A DNA stretch of 13,124 bases from an uncultured beta proteobacterium (GCA_903916205.1 CAIWVX010000053.1:1-13124); one strand, 5' to 3'. Shown: positions 1-7,391, numbered from the stretch's first letter. The notes: generated by a model not told the origin, from the letters alone. A program made the numbers and translations.

Positions 1-141
1 ATCTTCAGCAACGGCTTCGGTGATCGGATAAACCGTCGACGAACCGTCTACTTTGACCAAAGCCTGCGCCTGAACCAGACTTGAGGCCGAAAAAGCCGCC
101 AGAACCAATGTCGCTGCCGCTGCGTATTGCGCAATTTTCAT
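1..141 (-). CDS. pstS: Phosphate ABC transporter substrate-binding protein PstS (N-terminal part)
   Basis: Only the first 47 codons are inside the window; the gene runs off the left edge. The start ATG is preceded by a good ribosome binding site, AAGGAG, seven bases upstream on the minus strand. Residues 1-27 form a Sec signal peptide: MKIAQ, then a hydrophobic Ala/Leu/Val stretch, with likely cleavage near AQA. The mature protein begins with VKVDGSSTVYPITEAVAE. The GSSTVYP loop is typical of the phosphate-binding protein subtype found in beta- and gammaproteobacteria, and it contacts phosphate in this family. The protein would act in the periplasm and deliver phosphate to PstCAB. It is divergent from the TRAP operon and on the same strand as glmM, which normally sits close upstream of pst genes in betaproteobacteria. 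PhoB control is expected from family knowledge, but I see only a poor Pho-box match at 191-209. Confidence 0.85.
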   Translation of the reverse strand, partial: MKIAQYAAAATLVLAAFSASSLVQAQALVKVDGSSTVYPITEAVAED

Positions 142-221
142 GTCACATTCTCCTTGGGTGGTCGCTACAAAAACTCGAATACGCGCAGTCTAGCCAGCGA
201 ATGTTACAGCCGTGTTTCAAT

Positions 222-236
222 GCGACACTTTGTCGC
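222..236. promoter_or_regulatory. Perfect 6-3-6 palindrome, candidate operator
   Basis: GCGACA and TGTCGC are perfect inverted copies separated by CTT. The palindrome lies in the 226-bp divergent region between pstS and the TRAP operon, about 80 bp from the pstS start and 130 bp from the dctP start. Its size and symmetry suit a dimeric regulator. No regulator gene is in the window to pair with it, so this is inference from symmetry and position. I saw no convincing -24/-12 (sigma54) or -35/-10 promoter beside it. Confidence 0.3.
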
Positions 237-367
237 TTGTTGCCCAAAATATTAAAACGGGGCACAGAATCGCCGCCCCCATGCCTTGGAACTAATCTGA
301 TTTTCCATAGTCAACTGGGGCCTGAAACAAAAAACTCGTCGTGTATAACGCTTCTGGAGAAATTATT

Positions 368-1381
368 GTGAAAATCAAATTTTTTATGGTGACCTTAGCC
401 GCCTGTATTTTAGGGCTAGCAAACTATCCCGCTTACGCACAGCAACCCATTGTGATTAAATTCAGCCACGTTGTAGCGAAAGATACGCCGAAGGGTAAAG
501 CCGCCGAGTTCTTCGCTCTGAAAGCCGCCGAATTGACCAAAGGACGCGTCAAAGTCGAGGTTTATCCCAATTCAACGCTTTACAAAGACAAAGAAGAAAT
601 TGAGGCGCTGCAACTCGGTTCAGTGCAAATGCTGGCCCCGTCGCTTTCAAAATTTGGGCCGCTGGGCGTAAAGGATTTTGAAGCCTTTGATTTGCCCTAT
701 ATGTTTGACAACTACGATGATCTGCGCAAAGTGACGCTCGGCCCTGTGGGCAAACAACTGCTGGACAAACTCGAACCGAAGGGTATCCGTGGGTTGGCTT
801 ATTGGGATAATGGTTTCAAGTCGTTCTCGGCCAACAAGCCGATCGCGCAACCGTCCGACATGAAGGGGATGAAAATGCGCATTCAGTCCTCTGAAGTTCT
901 TAAAACACAGATGCGGGAACTCGGCGCACTGCCTCAAATTCTGGCTTTTGGCGAAGTTTATCAAGCACTGCAAACCGGCGTCGTTGATGGGACCGAAAAC
1001 CCGCATTCAAACCTCTACACGCAAAAGATGCACGAAGTGCAGAAATTTGTTTCACTGACCGAACATGGCTATCTCGGCTACGCAGTCATTGTTAACAAGA
1101 AATTCTGGGACGAATTGCCCGCCGACGTCCGCAAGCCGCTTGATGAGGCTATGGAGCAGGCCACGCGTTACGCCAATCAGATTGCCTTGGTTGAAAACAA
1201 CAATGCACTCGATGCGGTTAAGAAAAGTGGCAAGACGACCGTCTATGCACCAACCAAGGACGAACGCGCCGCCTTCAAGAAAGTGCTTGTTGGCGTGCAC
1301 AAAAAGATGGAGTCGCGCGTCGGCAAGGAAACCATCGAATCCTTCTATAAGGCGACAGGCTTTAATCCGCAAAAGCTCTAA
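368..1381 (+). CDS. dctP: TRAP transporter substrate-binding protein, DctP family
   Basis: This 337-residue periplasmic protein captures an organic acid (probably a C4-dicarboxylate or similar) and hands it to the DctQM permease. The GTG at 368 is chosen as start because TGGAGA lies seven bases upstream and it directly opens a signal peptide (VKIKFF, then a hydrophobic run, cleavage after AYA near residue 24). An upstream GTG at 341 would put a non-signal extension in front. DctP-family marks are VIKFSHVVAKDTPKGKAAE at 29-47, a central MKMRIQSSE block at 168-176 whose Arg171 matches the arginine that binds the ligand carboxylate, and the YQALQTGVVDGTENP signature at 198-212. Length is normal for the family. 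It is first in a three-gene operon with dctQ 59 bp downstream. The exact substrate cannot be read from sequence. Confidence 0.9.
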   Translation: MKIKFFMVTLAACILGLANYPAYAQQPIVIKFSHVVAKDTPKGKAAEFFALKAAELTKGRVKVEVYPNSTLYKDKEEIEALQLGSVQMLAPSLSKFGPLGVKDFEAFDLPYMFDNYDDLRKVTLGPVGKQLLDKLEPKGIRGLAYWDNGFKSFSANKPIAQPSDMKGMKMRIQSSEVLKTQMRELGALPQILAFGEVYQALQTGVVDGTENPHSNLYTQKMHEVQKFVSLTEHGYLGYAVIVNKKFWDELPADVRKPLDEAMEQATRYANQIALVENNNALDAVKKSGKTTVYAPTKDERAAFKKVLVGVHKKMESRVGKETIESFYKATGFNPQKL

Positions 1382-1440
1382 ACACCTCCTTAGATTCTTG
1401 GCGTCAACGGGACGCAAACAACACATACCCAAGGGGTGTA

Positions 1441-2079
1441 ATGAAACTACTTGATCGTCTTGAAGAGTGGGTGGTCGGTTCGATGATGGGGGGGGCAACG
1501 CTGATTATTTTTGCCGCCGTTGCTCACCGTTATCTTTCTGGCGCACCCATTCCGGGGTTGCAAGATTGGCTGATCTCGCTCGACTTTTCCTGGGCGCAGG
1601 AGCTCTGCATCATCATGTTTGTGTGGATGGCCAAATTCGGCGCGGCCTATGGCGTACGCACTGGAATTCACGTTGGTGTCGATGTCCTGATCAATCTGCT
1701 CTCGCCCGAGTTACGCGCACGTTTCATTATTTTCGGCCTACTGGCCGGAGCCTTATTTACGGGGGTTGTCGCTTCCTTTGGGGGGCTTTTTGTCTGGGAG
1801 AATGGCTTCCATTTTGCGCTATACCAAGTGCTTGGATTCGATCTCGCTACCCTGCCAGAAGGGCCGACCACGCCTGATCTTGAATGGCCGACTTGGCTAG
1901 TGTACAGCGCGATTCCATTGGGCTCGTCGTTAATGTGCTTCCGTTTCTTGCAGGTCGCTTACGCTTTCGTAAAAACCGGAGAATTGCCGCATCACGACCA
2001 CGGCCACGTTGATGGTCTTGATGAGGCGGCTGATAGTCCGCTGCTTCCTGAAAACGCCCACCAGGCGACGCAAAAATGA
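1441..2079 (+). CDS. dctQ: TRAP transporter small permease, DctQ family
   Basis: This 212-residue membrane protein is the small subunit of the TRAP permease. It has about four hydrophobic segments, near residues 10-33, 50-76, 92-120 and 148-176. The family pattern is present: a first helix ending HRYLSG, then WAQELCIIMFVWMAKFGAAY followed by VRTGIHVGVDVL, where the Trp, the Gly-Ala pair and the His-Val-Asp are typical. The C-terminus is a His/Asp-rich soluble tail (HHDHGHVDGLDEA, from about 188) with no known role. AAGGGG lies five bases before the ATG. The stop codon overlaps the start of dctM by four bases (ATGA), so the two are probably translationally coupled. Confidence 0.88.
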   Translation: MKLLDRLEEWVVGSMMGGATLIIFAAVAHRYLSGAPIPGLQDWLISLDFSWAQELCIIMFVWMAKFGAAYGVRTGIHVGVDVLINLLSPELRARFIIFGLLAGALFTGVVASFGGLFVWENGFHFALYQVLGFDLATLPEGPTTPDLEWPTWLVYSAIPLGSSLMCFRFLQVAYAFVKTGELPHHDHGHVDGLDEAADSPLLPENAHQATQK

Positions 2080-3758
2080 ACGCCGCCATTATTTTCTTCC
2101 TGCTGCTGACGCTCATGCTCACCGGCATGCCGATTTCGATTTCACTCGGCTTAACGGTGTTAAGTTTTCTCTTCCTGTTTACCGAGGTGCCACTCGAATC
2201 AGTGGCGCTCAAGCTGTTCACCGGTATCGAAAAATTTGAAATCATGGCCATACCGTTCTTCATCTTGGCGGGTAATTTTTTAACCCACGGTGGTGTGGCG
2301 CGACGGATGATCAAGTTCGCTACCGCTATGGTTGGGCACTGGCCCGGTGGGCTTGGCCTTGCCGGAGTGCTCGCCTGTGCCCTATTTGCGGCCATTTCTG
2401 GATCAAGCCCGGCAACGGTTGTAGCCATTGGCTCGATCCTTTTACCGGCGATGGTCAAGGCCGGATATCCCAACAAGTTCGGCGCGGGAGTAATCACCAC
2501 GTCGGGCGCGTTAGGCATTTTGATCCCGCCGTCTATCGTCATGGTCATGTATTCTGTAGCGACCAATACCTCCGTCGGCGCACTGTTCATGGCCGGGGTG
2601 ATTCCTGGCTTAGTCCTAGCCTTTATCCTCGGCCTAGTCACTTGGTATCGTGCCTGGAAATTCAACTATCCGCGAACCAAACTTTATCCCGAGCGCAGCG
2701 ACTCTCAGGCCACAGTCAGCGCACTGTTTGGGGCCTATTTCTCTTTAATCTTCACCGTCTTTCCGCCCATTATCGTCGGCAGCCTGTTATCCATGATATT
2801 ACCCAGCACGGGGATGTCTTACATGATTGCGGGTGTGGCTTGGCTGATGTTGGCACCTTGGGCAACCAAAAACGAATGGGTCACTCGCTTTGTCTATGTC
2901 GTGCTCAATGTCATTGGCGTCCCCATTTTTGTCAGTCTTCAAATGGTCAGTGCGTTTGACGCATTGCCCACAATGCAACTGATATTCATCCCGACGCTGG
3001 TCACCCTCGGCTGGCTGACCTTGATCCAGACCTGCGGCAAATTCACCAATATCGCTCCGACGTTCTACTTCAAGTTGCAATGGGAGGCGTTGGAAGTGTG
3101 GCGAGTTTACTGGGAAAGTATCTGGGGGCTGCTGCTCATTGTGGTGGTCATGGGCGGAATTTATGCCGGTCTATTCACCCCGACCGAAGCGGCGGCGATG
3201 AGCGCTGTTTATGCCTTCATCGTTGCGGTGTTTATTTACAAAGATCTGAGCCTCAAGGATGTCCCGCGCGTCTTGCTTTCGTCGGCAAATATGTCGGCGA
3301 TGCTGCTTTACATCATCACCAACGCCGTACTTTTCTCGTTCATCATGACCAACGAGAATATTCCGCAGGCCTTAGCCGATTGGATGATCGGACATGGCCT
3401 AGGAACCATCGCCTTCCTGTTAGCGGTTAACGTCGTTCTGCTGGTGGCGGGCAACTTTATGGAACCATCCTCCATTGTGCTGATTTTTGCGCCCATCTTG
3501 TTTCCGGTGGCGATTAAGCTCGGTATCGACCCGGTGCATTTCGGCATCATTATGGTGGTGAATATGGAGGTCGGCATGTGCCACCCTCCCGTTGGTCTCA
3601 ATCTCTATGTGGCCTCGGGCATTACGCGCATGGGAATTACTGAATTGACCGTCGCCGTGTGGCCCTGGCTGCTATCAATGCTCGGCTTTTTGGTGCTGGT
3701 GACCTACTGGCCAGGACTGTCGATCTGGCTACCGAAGTCATTGGGCATGATGATGTGA
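2076..3758 (+). CDS. dctM: TRAP transporter large permease, DctM family, with a large central insertion
   Basis: This is the transport subunit, which couples uptake to sodium. N-terminal family motifs include MPISISLG (18-25), FEIMAIPFFILAGNF (54-68), SGSSPATVVAIGSILLP (108-124) and SGALGILIPPSIVMVMYS (143-160). C-terminal ones include GGIYAGLFTPTEAAAM (360-375), the GNFMEPSSIVLIFAPI block and MCHPPVGLNLYVASG. The protein has 560 residues against roughly 425-430 for classic DctM. The excess lies at about residues 205-335, between the two conserved halves, and holds about four extra hydrophobic segments. The frame is open throughout and both halves are intact, so this looks like a real variant, not an assembly error. 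Enlarged DctM proteins may be usual in some betaproteobacteria; I could not check this. It ends 30 bp from the convergent glmM stop, with no clear terminator hairpin between. Confidence 0.9.
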   Translation: MNAAIIFFLLLTLMLTGMPISISLGLTVLSFLFLFTEVPLESVALKLFTGIEKFEIMAIPFFILAGNFLTHGGVARRMIKFATAMVGHWPGGLGLAGVLACALFAAISGSSPATVVAIGSILLPAMVKAGYPNKFGAGVITTSGALGILIPPSIVMVMYSVATNTSVGALFMAGVIPGLVLAFILGLVTWYRAWKFNYPRTKLYPERSDSQATVSALFGAYFSLIFTVFPPIIVGSLLSMILPSTGMSYMIAGVAWLMLAPWATKNEWVTRFVYVVLNVIGVPIFVSLQMVSAFDALPTMQLIFIPTLVTLGWLTLIQTCGKFTNIAPTFYFKLQWEALEVWRVYWESIWGLLLIVVVMGGIYAGLFTPTEAAAMSAVYAFIVAVFIYKDLSLKDVPRVLLSSANMSAMLLYIITNAVLFSFIMTNENIPQALADWMIGHGLGTIAFLLAVNVVLLVAGNFMEPSSIVLIFAPILFPVAIKLGIDPVHFGIIMVVNMEVGMCHPPVGLNLYVASGITRMGITELTVAVWPWLLSMLGFLVLVTYWPGLSIWLPKSLGMMM

Positions 3759-3788
3759 TCTTTTACTTCGGGTTGTGCTCATCGTTCA

Positions 3789-5156
3789 TCACGACGAAAC
3801 CGCTTCACGCACGGCGGCCGCCAGCATTTCAGCGGTAGCACGAACTTTATCGGCATCCCGACCCTCAACCATGACCCGCAATAGGGGCTCGGTGCCGGAG
3901 GCGCGTAATAACACGCGACCTTCGCCGGCTAAGGACAATTCAAGGCGCTCCCGCTCGGCCATAATTGCGGGATGATCTTTCCAAGAAAATCCCTTGATCA
4001 GAGGCACATTGATTAAGACCTGCGGATACAGCGTCATTTTTCCCAGCAGACCGGCTAAATCGCCGCCCTCTTCGCGCAAAGCAGAAATGACCTGGAGCGC
4101 CGAGACAATGCCGTCTCCGGTGGTATGTCGATCCAGACAGAGAAGGTGCCCCGAATTTTCGCCGCCGAACAGCCAGTTTTTCTCACGCAGCAGTTCCATC
4201 ACATAACGATCGCCGACGTTGGCACGGGCAAAGGGAATATTCAAGTCAGCCAAAGCATGTTCAAAGGCCAGATTGGTCATCAACGTTCCAACCACACCGG
4301 CCACTGGGCCTTGCCGTAAACGGCTACGAACGACCGCCAGCAAGAGCTGATCACCATCGTAAAATTTACCTTCGGCATCGACCATCACCAGGCGGTCGGC
4401 ATCACCATCAAGCGCAATGCCAAAATCGGCCCGCTGTGCCAGAACCGCATTGCTTAAGGCCCGAGGTGCCGTCGCTCCGACTTCCTTGTTGATATTCAAT
4501 CCATTGGGTTCAGTGCCAATACTTGAAACCTCCGCACCCAGCTCATGAAAAACGTGCGGTGCGATGTGATAAGCCGCCCCATGCGCACAATCGACTACAA
4601 TTTTCAGGCCACGCAAATCGAGATCGTTAGGGAAGGTACTTTTGCAGAATTCGATGTAACGCCCAGCCGCATCATCAATGCGACGCGCACGACCCAAATC
4701 GGCGGATTGAACACACACCAGCGGCTCATCAATCCCGGCTTCAATCCGGGCTTCCAGCGCATCATCAAGCTTGGTGCCATGCGCCGAGAAAAACTTAATG
4801 CCATTATCGTAGTACGGATTGTGCGACGCCGAAATGACAATACCCGCCTGCAAGCGCAAAGCCCGCGTAAGGTAAGCCACCGCCGGTGTCGGCATCGGCC
4901 CGACGAGACAAACATCAACCCCCGCCGCTGAAAAACCCGCTTCCAGCGCGGCTTCAAGCATGTAGCCCGAAATTCGGGTGTCTTTGCCGATCAGCACTGC
5001 CGGTCGCTCGCCCGCTTTGAGATGACCACGCGCAGACTCGTCGGCGAGCATCACCTTACCCGCTGAATAGCCGAGGCGCATGGCAAAATCAGGCGTAATC
5101 GGAGCCTGTCCAACCCGCCCACGCACGCCATCCGTACCGAAATATTTTCTTGTCAC
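3789..5156 (-). CDS. glmM: Phosphoglucosamine mutase
   Basis: GlmM converts glucosamine-6-phosphate to glucosamine-1-phosphate in the cytoplasm, on the way to UDP-GlcNAc for peptidoglycan and lipopolysaccharide. The 455 residues match the family length and all four active-site elements are present: FGTDGVRG at 6-13, [20 protein letters not shown] at 105-124 with phosphoserine Ser111, the metal loop DGDADR at 250-255, and the sugar- and phosphate-binding GENSGH (332-337) and [12 protein letters not shown] (418-429). The start is a GTG, with GAGGG about seven bases upstream on the minus strand. In many proteobacteria glmM follows folP and ftsH; here the upstream side carries a transposase relic and no folP is visible. 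Its own promoter may be the TACAAT at 5196-5201. Confidence 0.96.
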   Translation of the reverse strand: MTRKYFGTDGVRGRVGQAPITPDFAMRLGYSAGKVMLADESARGHLKAGERPAVLIGKDTRISGYMLEAALEAGFSAAGVDVCLVGPMPTPAVAYLTRALRLQAGIVISASHNPYYDNGIKFFSAHGTKLDDALEARIEAGIDEPLVCVQSADLGRARRIDDAAGRYIEFCKSTFPNDLDLRGLKIVVDCAHGAAYHIAPHVFHELGAEVSSIGTEPNGLNINKEVGATAPRALSNAVLAQRADFGIALDGDADRLVMVDAEGKFYDGDQLLLAVVRSRLRQGPVAGVVGTLMTNLAFEHALADLNIPFARANVGDRYVMELLREKNWLFGGENSGHLLCLDRHTTGDGIVSALQVISALREEGGDLAGLLGKMTLYPQVLINVPLIKGFSWKDHPAIMAERERLELSLAGEGRVLLRASGTEPLLRVMVEGRDADKVRATAEMLAAAVREAVSS

Positions 5157-5195
5157 GTACGCACCCTCGAATCTGCTGAAATGGCGAAAAGCGTT

Positions 5196-5201
5196 ATTGT
5201 A
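5196..5201 (-). promoter_or_regulatory. Candidate -10 box for glmM
   Basis: On the minus strand TACAAT (five of six to TATAAT) lies about 40 bp before the glmM GTG start, a sensible leader length. No good -35 box is visible at 16-18 bp spacing, so the call is weak. It matters because glmM has lost its usual upstream operon partners here and needs its own promoter. Confidence 0.25.
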
Positions 5202-5229
5202 CTGAATCTCAGCGATCCATTAAGTAATC

Positions 5230-5717
5230 GTGAGCATCACAAAATGTAGTTTTACTCAGGCTCATTTCTGGGAGGAAATACAGCTTGAGGCCGAACCCAC
5301 CAAATACGTCCTCTTGACCGGTCCGAGCGAGGCCACACTGGAACAACTTGTCTTCGTGGCCAAGATGCGCTGGCGCATCGAGCGCGATTATCAAGAACTC
5401 AAGCAGGAGTTCGACCTCTCTCACTATGAGGGGCGCGGCTGGATGGGTTTCCATCATCACGCCACCCTGTGTATCGCGGCCTACGCCTTCCTCGTTGCTC
5501 AACGCCTCAGCCAACGCCTCAGCCAAGGCGGCTCAAAAAAATGGCGCTCAACTAGAAGTACCTTCCTTACCCGAAGATGACCTCCCTCGCAGCCACAGGG
5601 CGGGCACAACGACATGTGCCTGACTCGATTCCAACCCTGCGATTCCTCATCGCGCAAGCAATCGCACGCAAAATTCAGCGTTGTCCGTACTGTCGAGCAG
5701 TCAATTATGAAACTTGA
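5230..5717 (+). pseudogene. C-terminal relic of an IS701-type DDE transposase
   Basis: From about 5284 the frame reads EAEPTKYVLL, then AKMRWRIERDYQELKQEF, then HYEGRGWMGFHHHATLCIAA. These match the C-terminal part of IS701-like transposases, including the catalytic Glu in the R-x3-E-x6-K pattern (RWRIERDYQELK). The N-terminal two thirds, with both catalytic Asp residues, are missing. Downstream the similarity changes frame twice, each time by +1. The first shift is at the A7 run around 5535-5541, after which NGAQLEVPSLPEDDLPRS follows in frame 2. The second is between about 5590 and 5612, after which RHVPDSIPTLRF and then RCPYC follow in frame 3, to a TGA at 5715-5717. The ending RHVP..I.TLR....RCPYC resembles the usual IS701 C-terminus. 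The element is dead. I did not find clear terminal inverted repeats or a target duplication. Confidence 0.8.
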
Positions 5718-5832
5718 CATAGTAAGACTAATAATTCTCCATAGATCGCCAAAGATTTGGAAAGAGTTAGCTGAAGCTTGCGACCTGCCTGATAAAGTGC
5801 GTCAAGATTTTTTAAACCTGAGCGTACCGTAG
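5707..5832 (+). CDS. Small AT-rich reading frame, unknown
   Basis: A 41-codon frame starts with ATG inside the tail of the transposase relic: MKLDIVRLI, then HRSPKIWKELAEACDLPD, ending NLSVP. It is more AT-rich than its neighbours. The W-x-x-L-A-x-x-x-x-L-P stretch looks like a helical segment, and similar patterns occur in death-fold-like adaptor domains, but the match is too short to trust. There is no strong ribosome binding site, only GAGCAG. It may be a leftover of a gene carried or cut by the insertion sequence, or chance. Confidence 0.2.
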   Translation: MKLDIVRLIILHRSPKIWKELAEACDLPDKVRQDFLNLSVP

Positions 5833-5844
5833 CGCTGTTGTAAG

Positions 5845-5958
5845 TCGAGACGCCCGCTATTGGGCAACGAACGTGTTGATAGAGCGGGTTCGTTCAAAGC
5901 GTCTGGTTTTCAGCGGCCGGCTTAGCTACGAACCAGCTCTCTAAACTAGGCGTTTCGA
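5845..5958. repeat. Nested imperfect inverted repeat between the transposase relic and trmA
   Basis: The outer arms are TCGAGACGCC at 5845-5854 and GGCGTTTCGA at 5949-5958, complementary at nine of ten positions. The inner arms are AGAGCGGGTTCGT at 5881-5893 and ACGAACCAGCTCT at 5928-5940, complementary at 12 of 13, with a further AAGC/GCTT pair inside (5897-5900 and 5920-5923). A second, competing stem is possible between AACGAAC at 5866-5872 and GTTCGTT at 5888-5894. Neither side has a T-run, so this is not a simple terminator. It could be a small palindromic mobile element, an insertion-sequence end, or a structured RNA. Confidence 0.45.
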
Positions 5959-5982
5959 GTTCGTTTTAATGGCTGCTTTTAT

Positions 5983-7089
5983 CTATTCAGTATCTTCCAC
6001 TCTCCGCCGCATTAGCCGCAGGCCGCACTCAAGATGGTGAGTATATGGAAACTGATCAAACACAGCGGCGGCAATGATCACATGCGTAGTCTGTAGCGCG
6101 GTTACATTTTCCAGTAGTGTTTGCGGATTGCACGAGATGTATAGAATGTGTTCAAAGCCTCTCGCCAATTCAAGCGTTGCCGCATCCAGCCCACTCCGTG
6201 GCGGATCAACCAACAGGGTTGAAAAGCGATACGTATTGAGGGCGACATCCTTCATCCGATTGAATTCCCGACGACCCGCTAGCGCGTTGCTGATTTCGTC
6301 GCTCGACATACGCACTATGGACACATTTTTCAGGCCATTGGCTTCAAGGTTGTAGTGCGCGGCAGCGACCGACGACTTGCTGACTTCGGTCGCCAAAACA
6401 CGTTCGAACAGCGGTGCCAGTGCCACCGTAAAATTGCCATTGCCGCAATACAATTCCAGCAGATCGCCACCCAGAGCCTGCGTTTGCTGACAAGCCCAGT
6501 GAAGCATCTGCCGATTGACGCCGCCGTTGGGCTGCGTGAAGGCACCTTCAACTTGCTGGTAACGCAGCTGTCGCTTATTCAGCTCGAATTCTTCCAGCAA
6601 CCAGTCTCGTCCGATAACAATCTTTTGTTTACGGCTACGGCCAATTAGCTGCACCTTAAGACGTGCGGCCAGTTTATGCGCCACAGCTTCCCAAGCCTCA
6701 TCGAGTACGCGGTGATAAATCAGCGTTATCATCAACTCGCCACTCAAGGTCGCTAGAAAATTGACTTGAAACAACCGTTCTTTCAGTGTCTCGCAAGCCT
6801 CTAGCGCCTCGCGCAGGCGTGGCATTGCCGCACAGATTAACTCACAGGCCGCAGCAAACTGTTCGATTATTACGGGCCGTTTCGGCTCATCAGAGTCGAA
6901 CATGGCGTAATGCACCTGATTATCTTGGTGCCACATGCGGAATTCGGCCCGTAGACGGTAGTTCAACGGTGTAGAAAGATGCACCACAGGTTCGGGCAAA
7001 GCCAAAGCGGTAAAATCCGCCTTGAACTGTGCGACTTTTTCAGCAAGGTGATTTGCGTACTCGGCGGGAATAAAACGGGTTAGAGGCAT
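5983..7089 (-). CDS. trmA: tRNA (uracil-5-)-methyltransferase TrmA
   Basis: TrmA methylates U54 of the T-loop in tRNA using S-adenosylmethionine. The 368 residues match the family (E. coli 366). N-terminal marks are TPLNYRLRAEFRMWH at 40-54 and, later, GAFTQPNGGVNRQML at 182-196. The SAM motif is LLELYCGNGNF at 210-220, followed by ATEVSK at 233-238. DPPRSGLD lies at 295-302, the catalytic cysteine is Cys320 in YISCNP, and HHLECGL at 351-357 holds the general-base Glu354. The start ATG has AGGGAT a few bases upstream. It is divergent from relA across a 314-bp region and appears to be a single-gene unit. No methyltransferase features are missing, so it should be active. Confidence 0.96.
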   Translation of the reverse strand: MPLTRFIPAEYANHLAEKVAQFKADFTALALPEPVVHLSTPLNYRLRAEFRMWHQDNQVHYAMFDSDEPKRPVIIEQFAAACELICAAMPRLREALEACETLKERLFQVNFLATLSGELMITLIYHRVLDEAWEAVAHKLAARLKVQLIGRSRKQKIVIGRDWLLEEFELNKRQLRYQQVEGAFTQPNGGVNRQMLHWACQQTQALGGDLLELYCGNGNFTVALAPLFERVLATEVSKSSVAAAHYNLEANGLKNVSIVRMSSDEISNALAGRREFNRMKDVALNTYRFSTLLVDPPRSGLDAATLELARGFEHILYISCNPQTLLENVTALQTTHVIIAAAVFDQFPYTHHLECGLRLMRRRVEDTE

Positions 7090-7127
7090 GGCATCCCTAT
7101 GGTTAATAAACTGTTTTATATCGGTAA

Positions 7128-7226
7128 TTATTTTTGACGGTCATTATTAAAAACCGAATCGAGCACACTAAGCACATGTTCAAGCATTACGGCTTGTGGT
7201 TTGCATTCAGCCACCAATCGCAGCAC
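7128..7226 (-). other. Short frame, possible decayed gene fragment
   Basis: The minus strand reads VLRLVAECKPQAVMLEHV, then LSVLDSVFNNDRQK and a TAA. A stop lies 15 bases before the GTG codon and GGAGG lies nine bases before it. KPQAVMLEHV is loosely like the P-x-x-x-x-x-E-N-V block of cytosine-5 DNA methyltransferases, but with His for the key Asn, and nothing else of that family is present. It is either a relic, a small unknown peptide or chance. Confidence 0.15.
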
Positions 7227-7391
7227 CTCGGGAGCCTCCGCCTATCGGACTCAACACAAACTTCGAGTGTACAACACCTTGCATTTCACACGCTGCGCTT
7301 GGGAGTGTGTTTGATGAGCAATTGAGTCGTTACGAGTTCTGCCCGATAACAAAATTCCGCTCGCTGACAATCGCATTCCTTAGTGGGTCGC

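Noticed and set aside
191..209. Pho box upstream of pstS on the minus strand (CTGTAAC, then CTGGCTA)
   Set aside because: The half-sites match the consensus poorly and are 12 bases apart instead of 11; not enough to annotate.
250..275. Sigma54 (-24/-12) promoter for the TRAP operon, as for dct genes controlled by DctBD
   Set aside because: A GG and a GC can be found at the right spacing, but the surrounding TGGCAC and TTGC elements are missing.
341..367. Upstream GTG start for dctP giving nine extra residues
   Set aside because: It would place a non-signal extension before the signal peptide and has no ribosome binding site; the GTG at 368 has TGGAGA well placed before it.
1847..2665. Long minus-strand frame (272 residues) across dctQ and dctM
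   Set aside because: The plus strand has intact family motifs throughout; the minus frame is a low-complexity shadow without a recognisable domain.
3759..3788. Bidirectional terminator between dctM and glmM
   Set aside because: The 30 bp between the stops holds no convincing GC-rich stem with a T-run.
5209..5526. 105-residue minus-strand frame opposite the transposase relic
   Set aside because: It is the antisense shadow of the transposase coding sequence and has no family character.
5845..5958. Integron attC recombination site
   Set aside because: The fold and inner boxes are reminiscent, but no GTTRRRY core or RYYYAAC inverse core is present at the ends.
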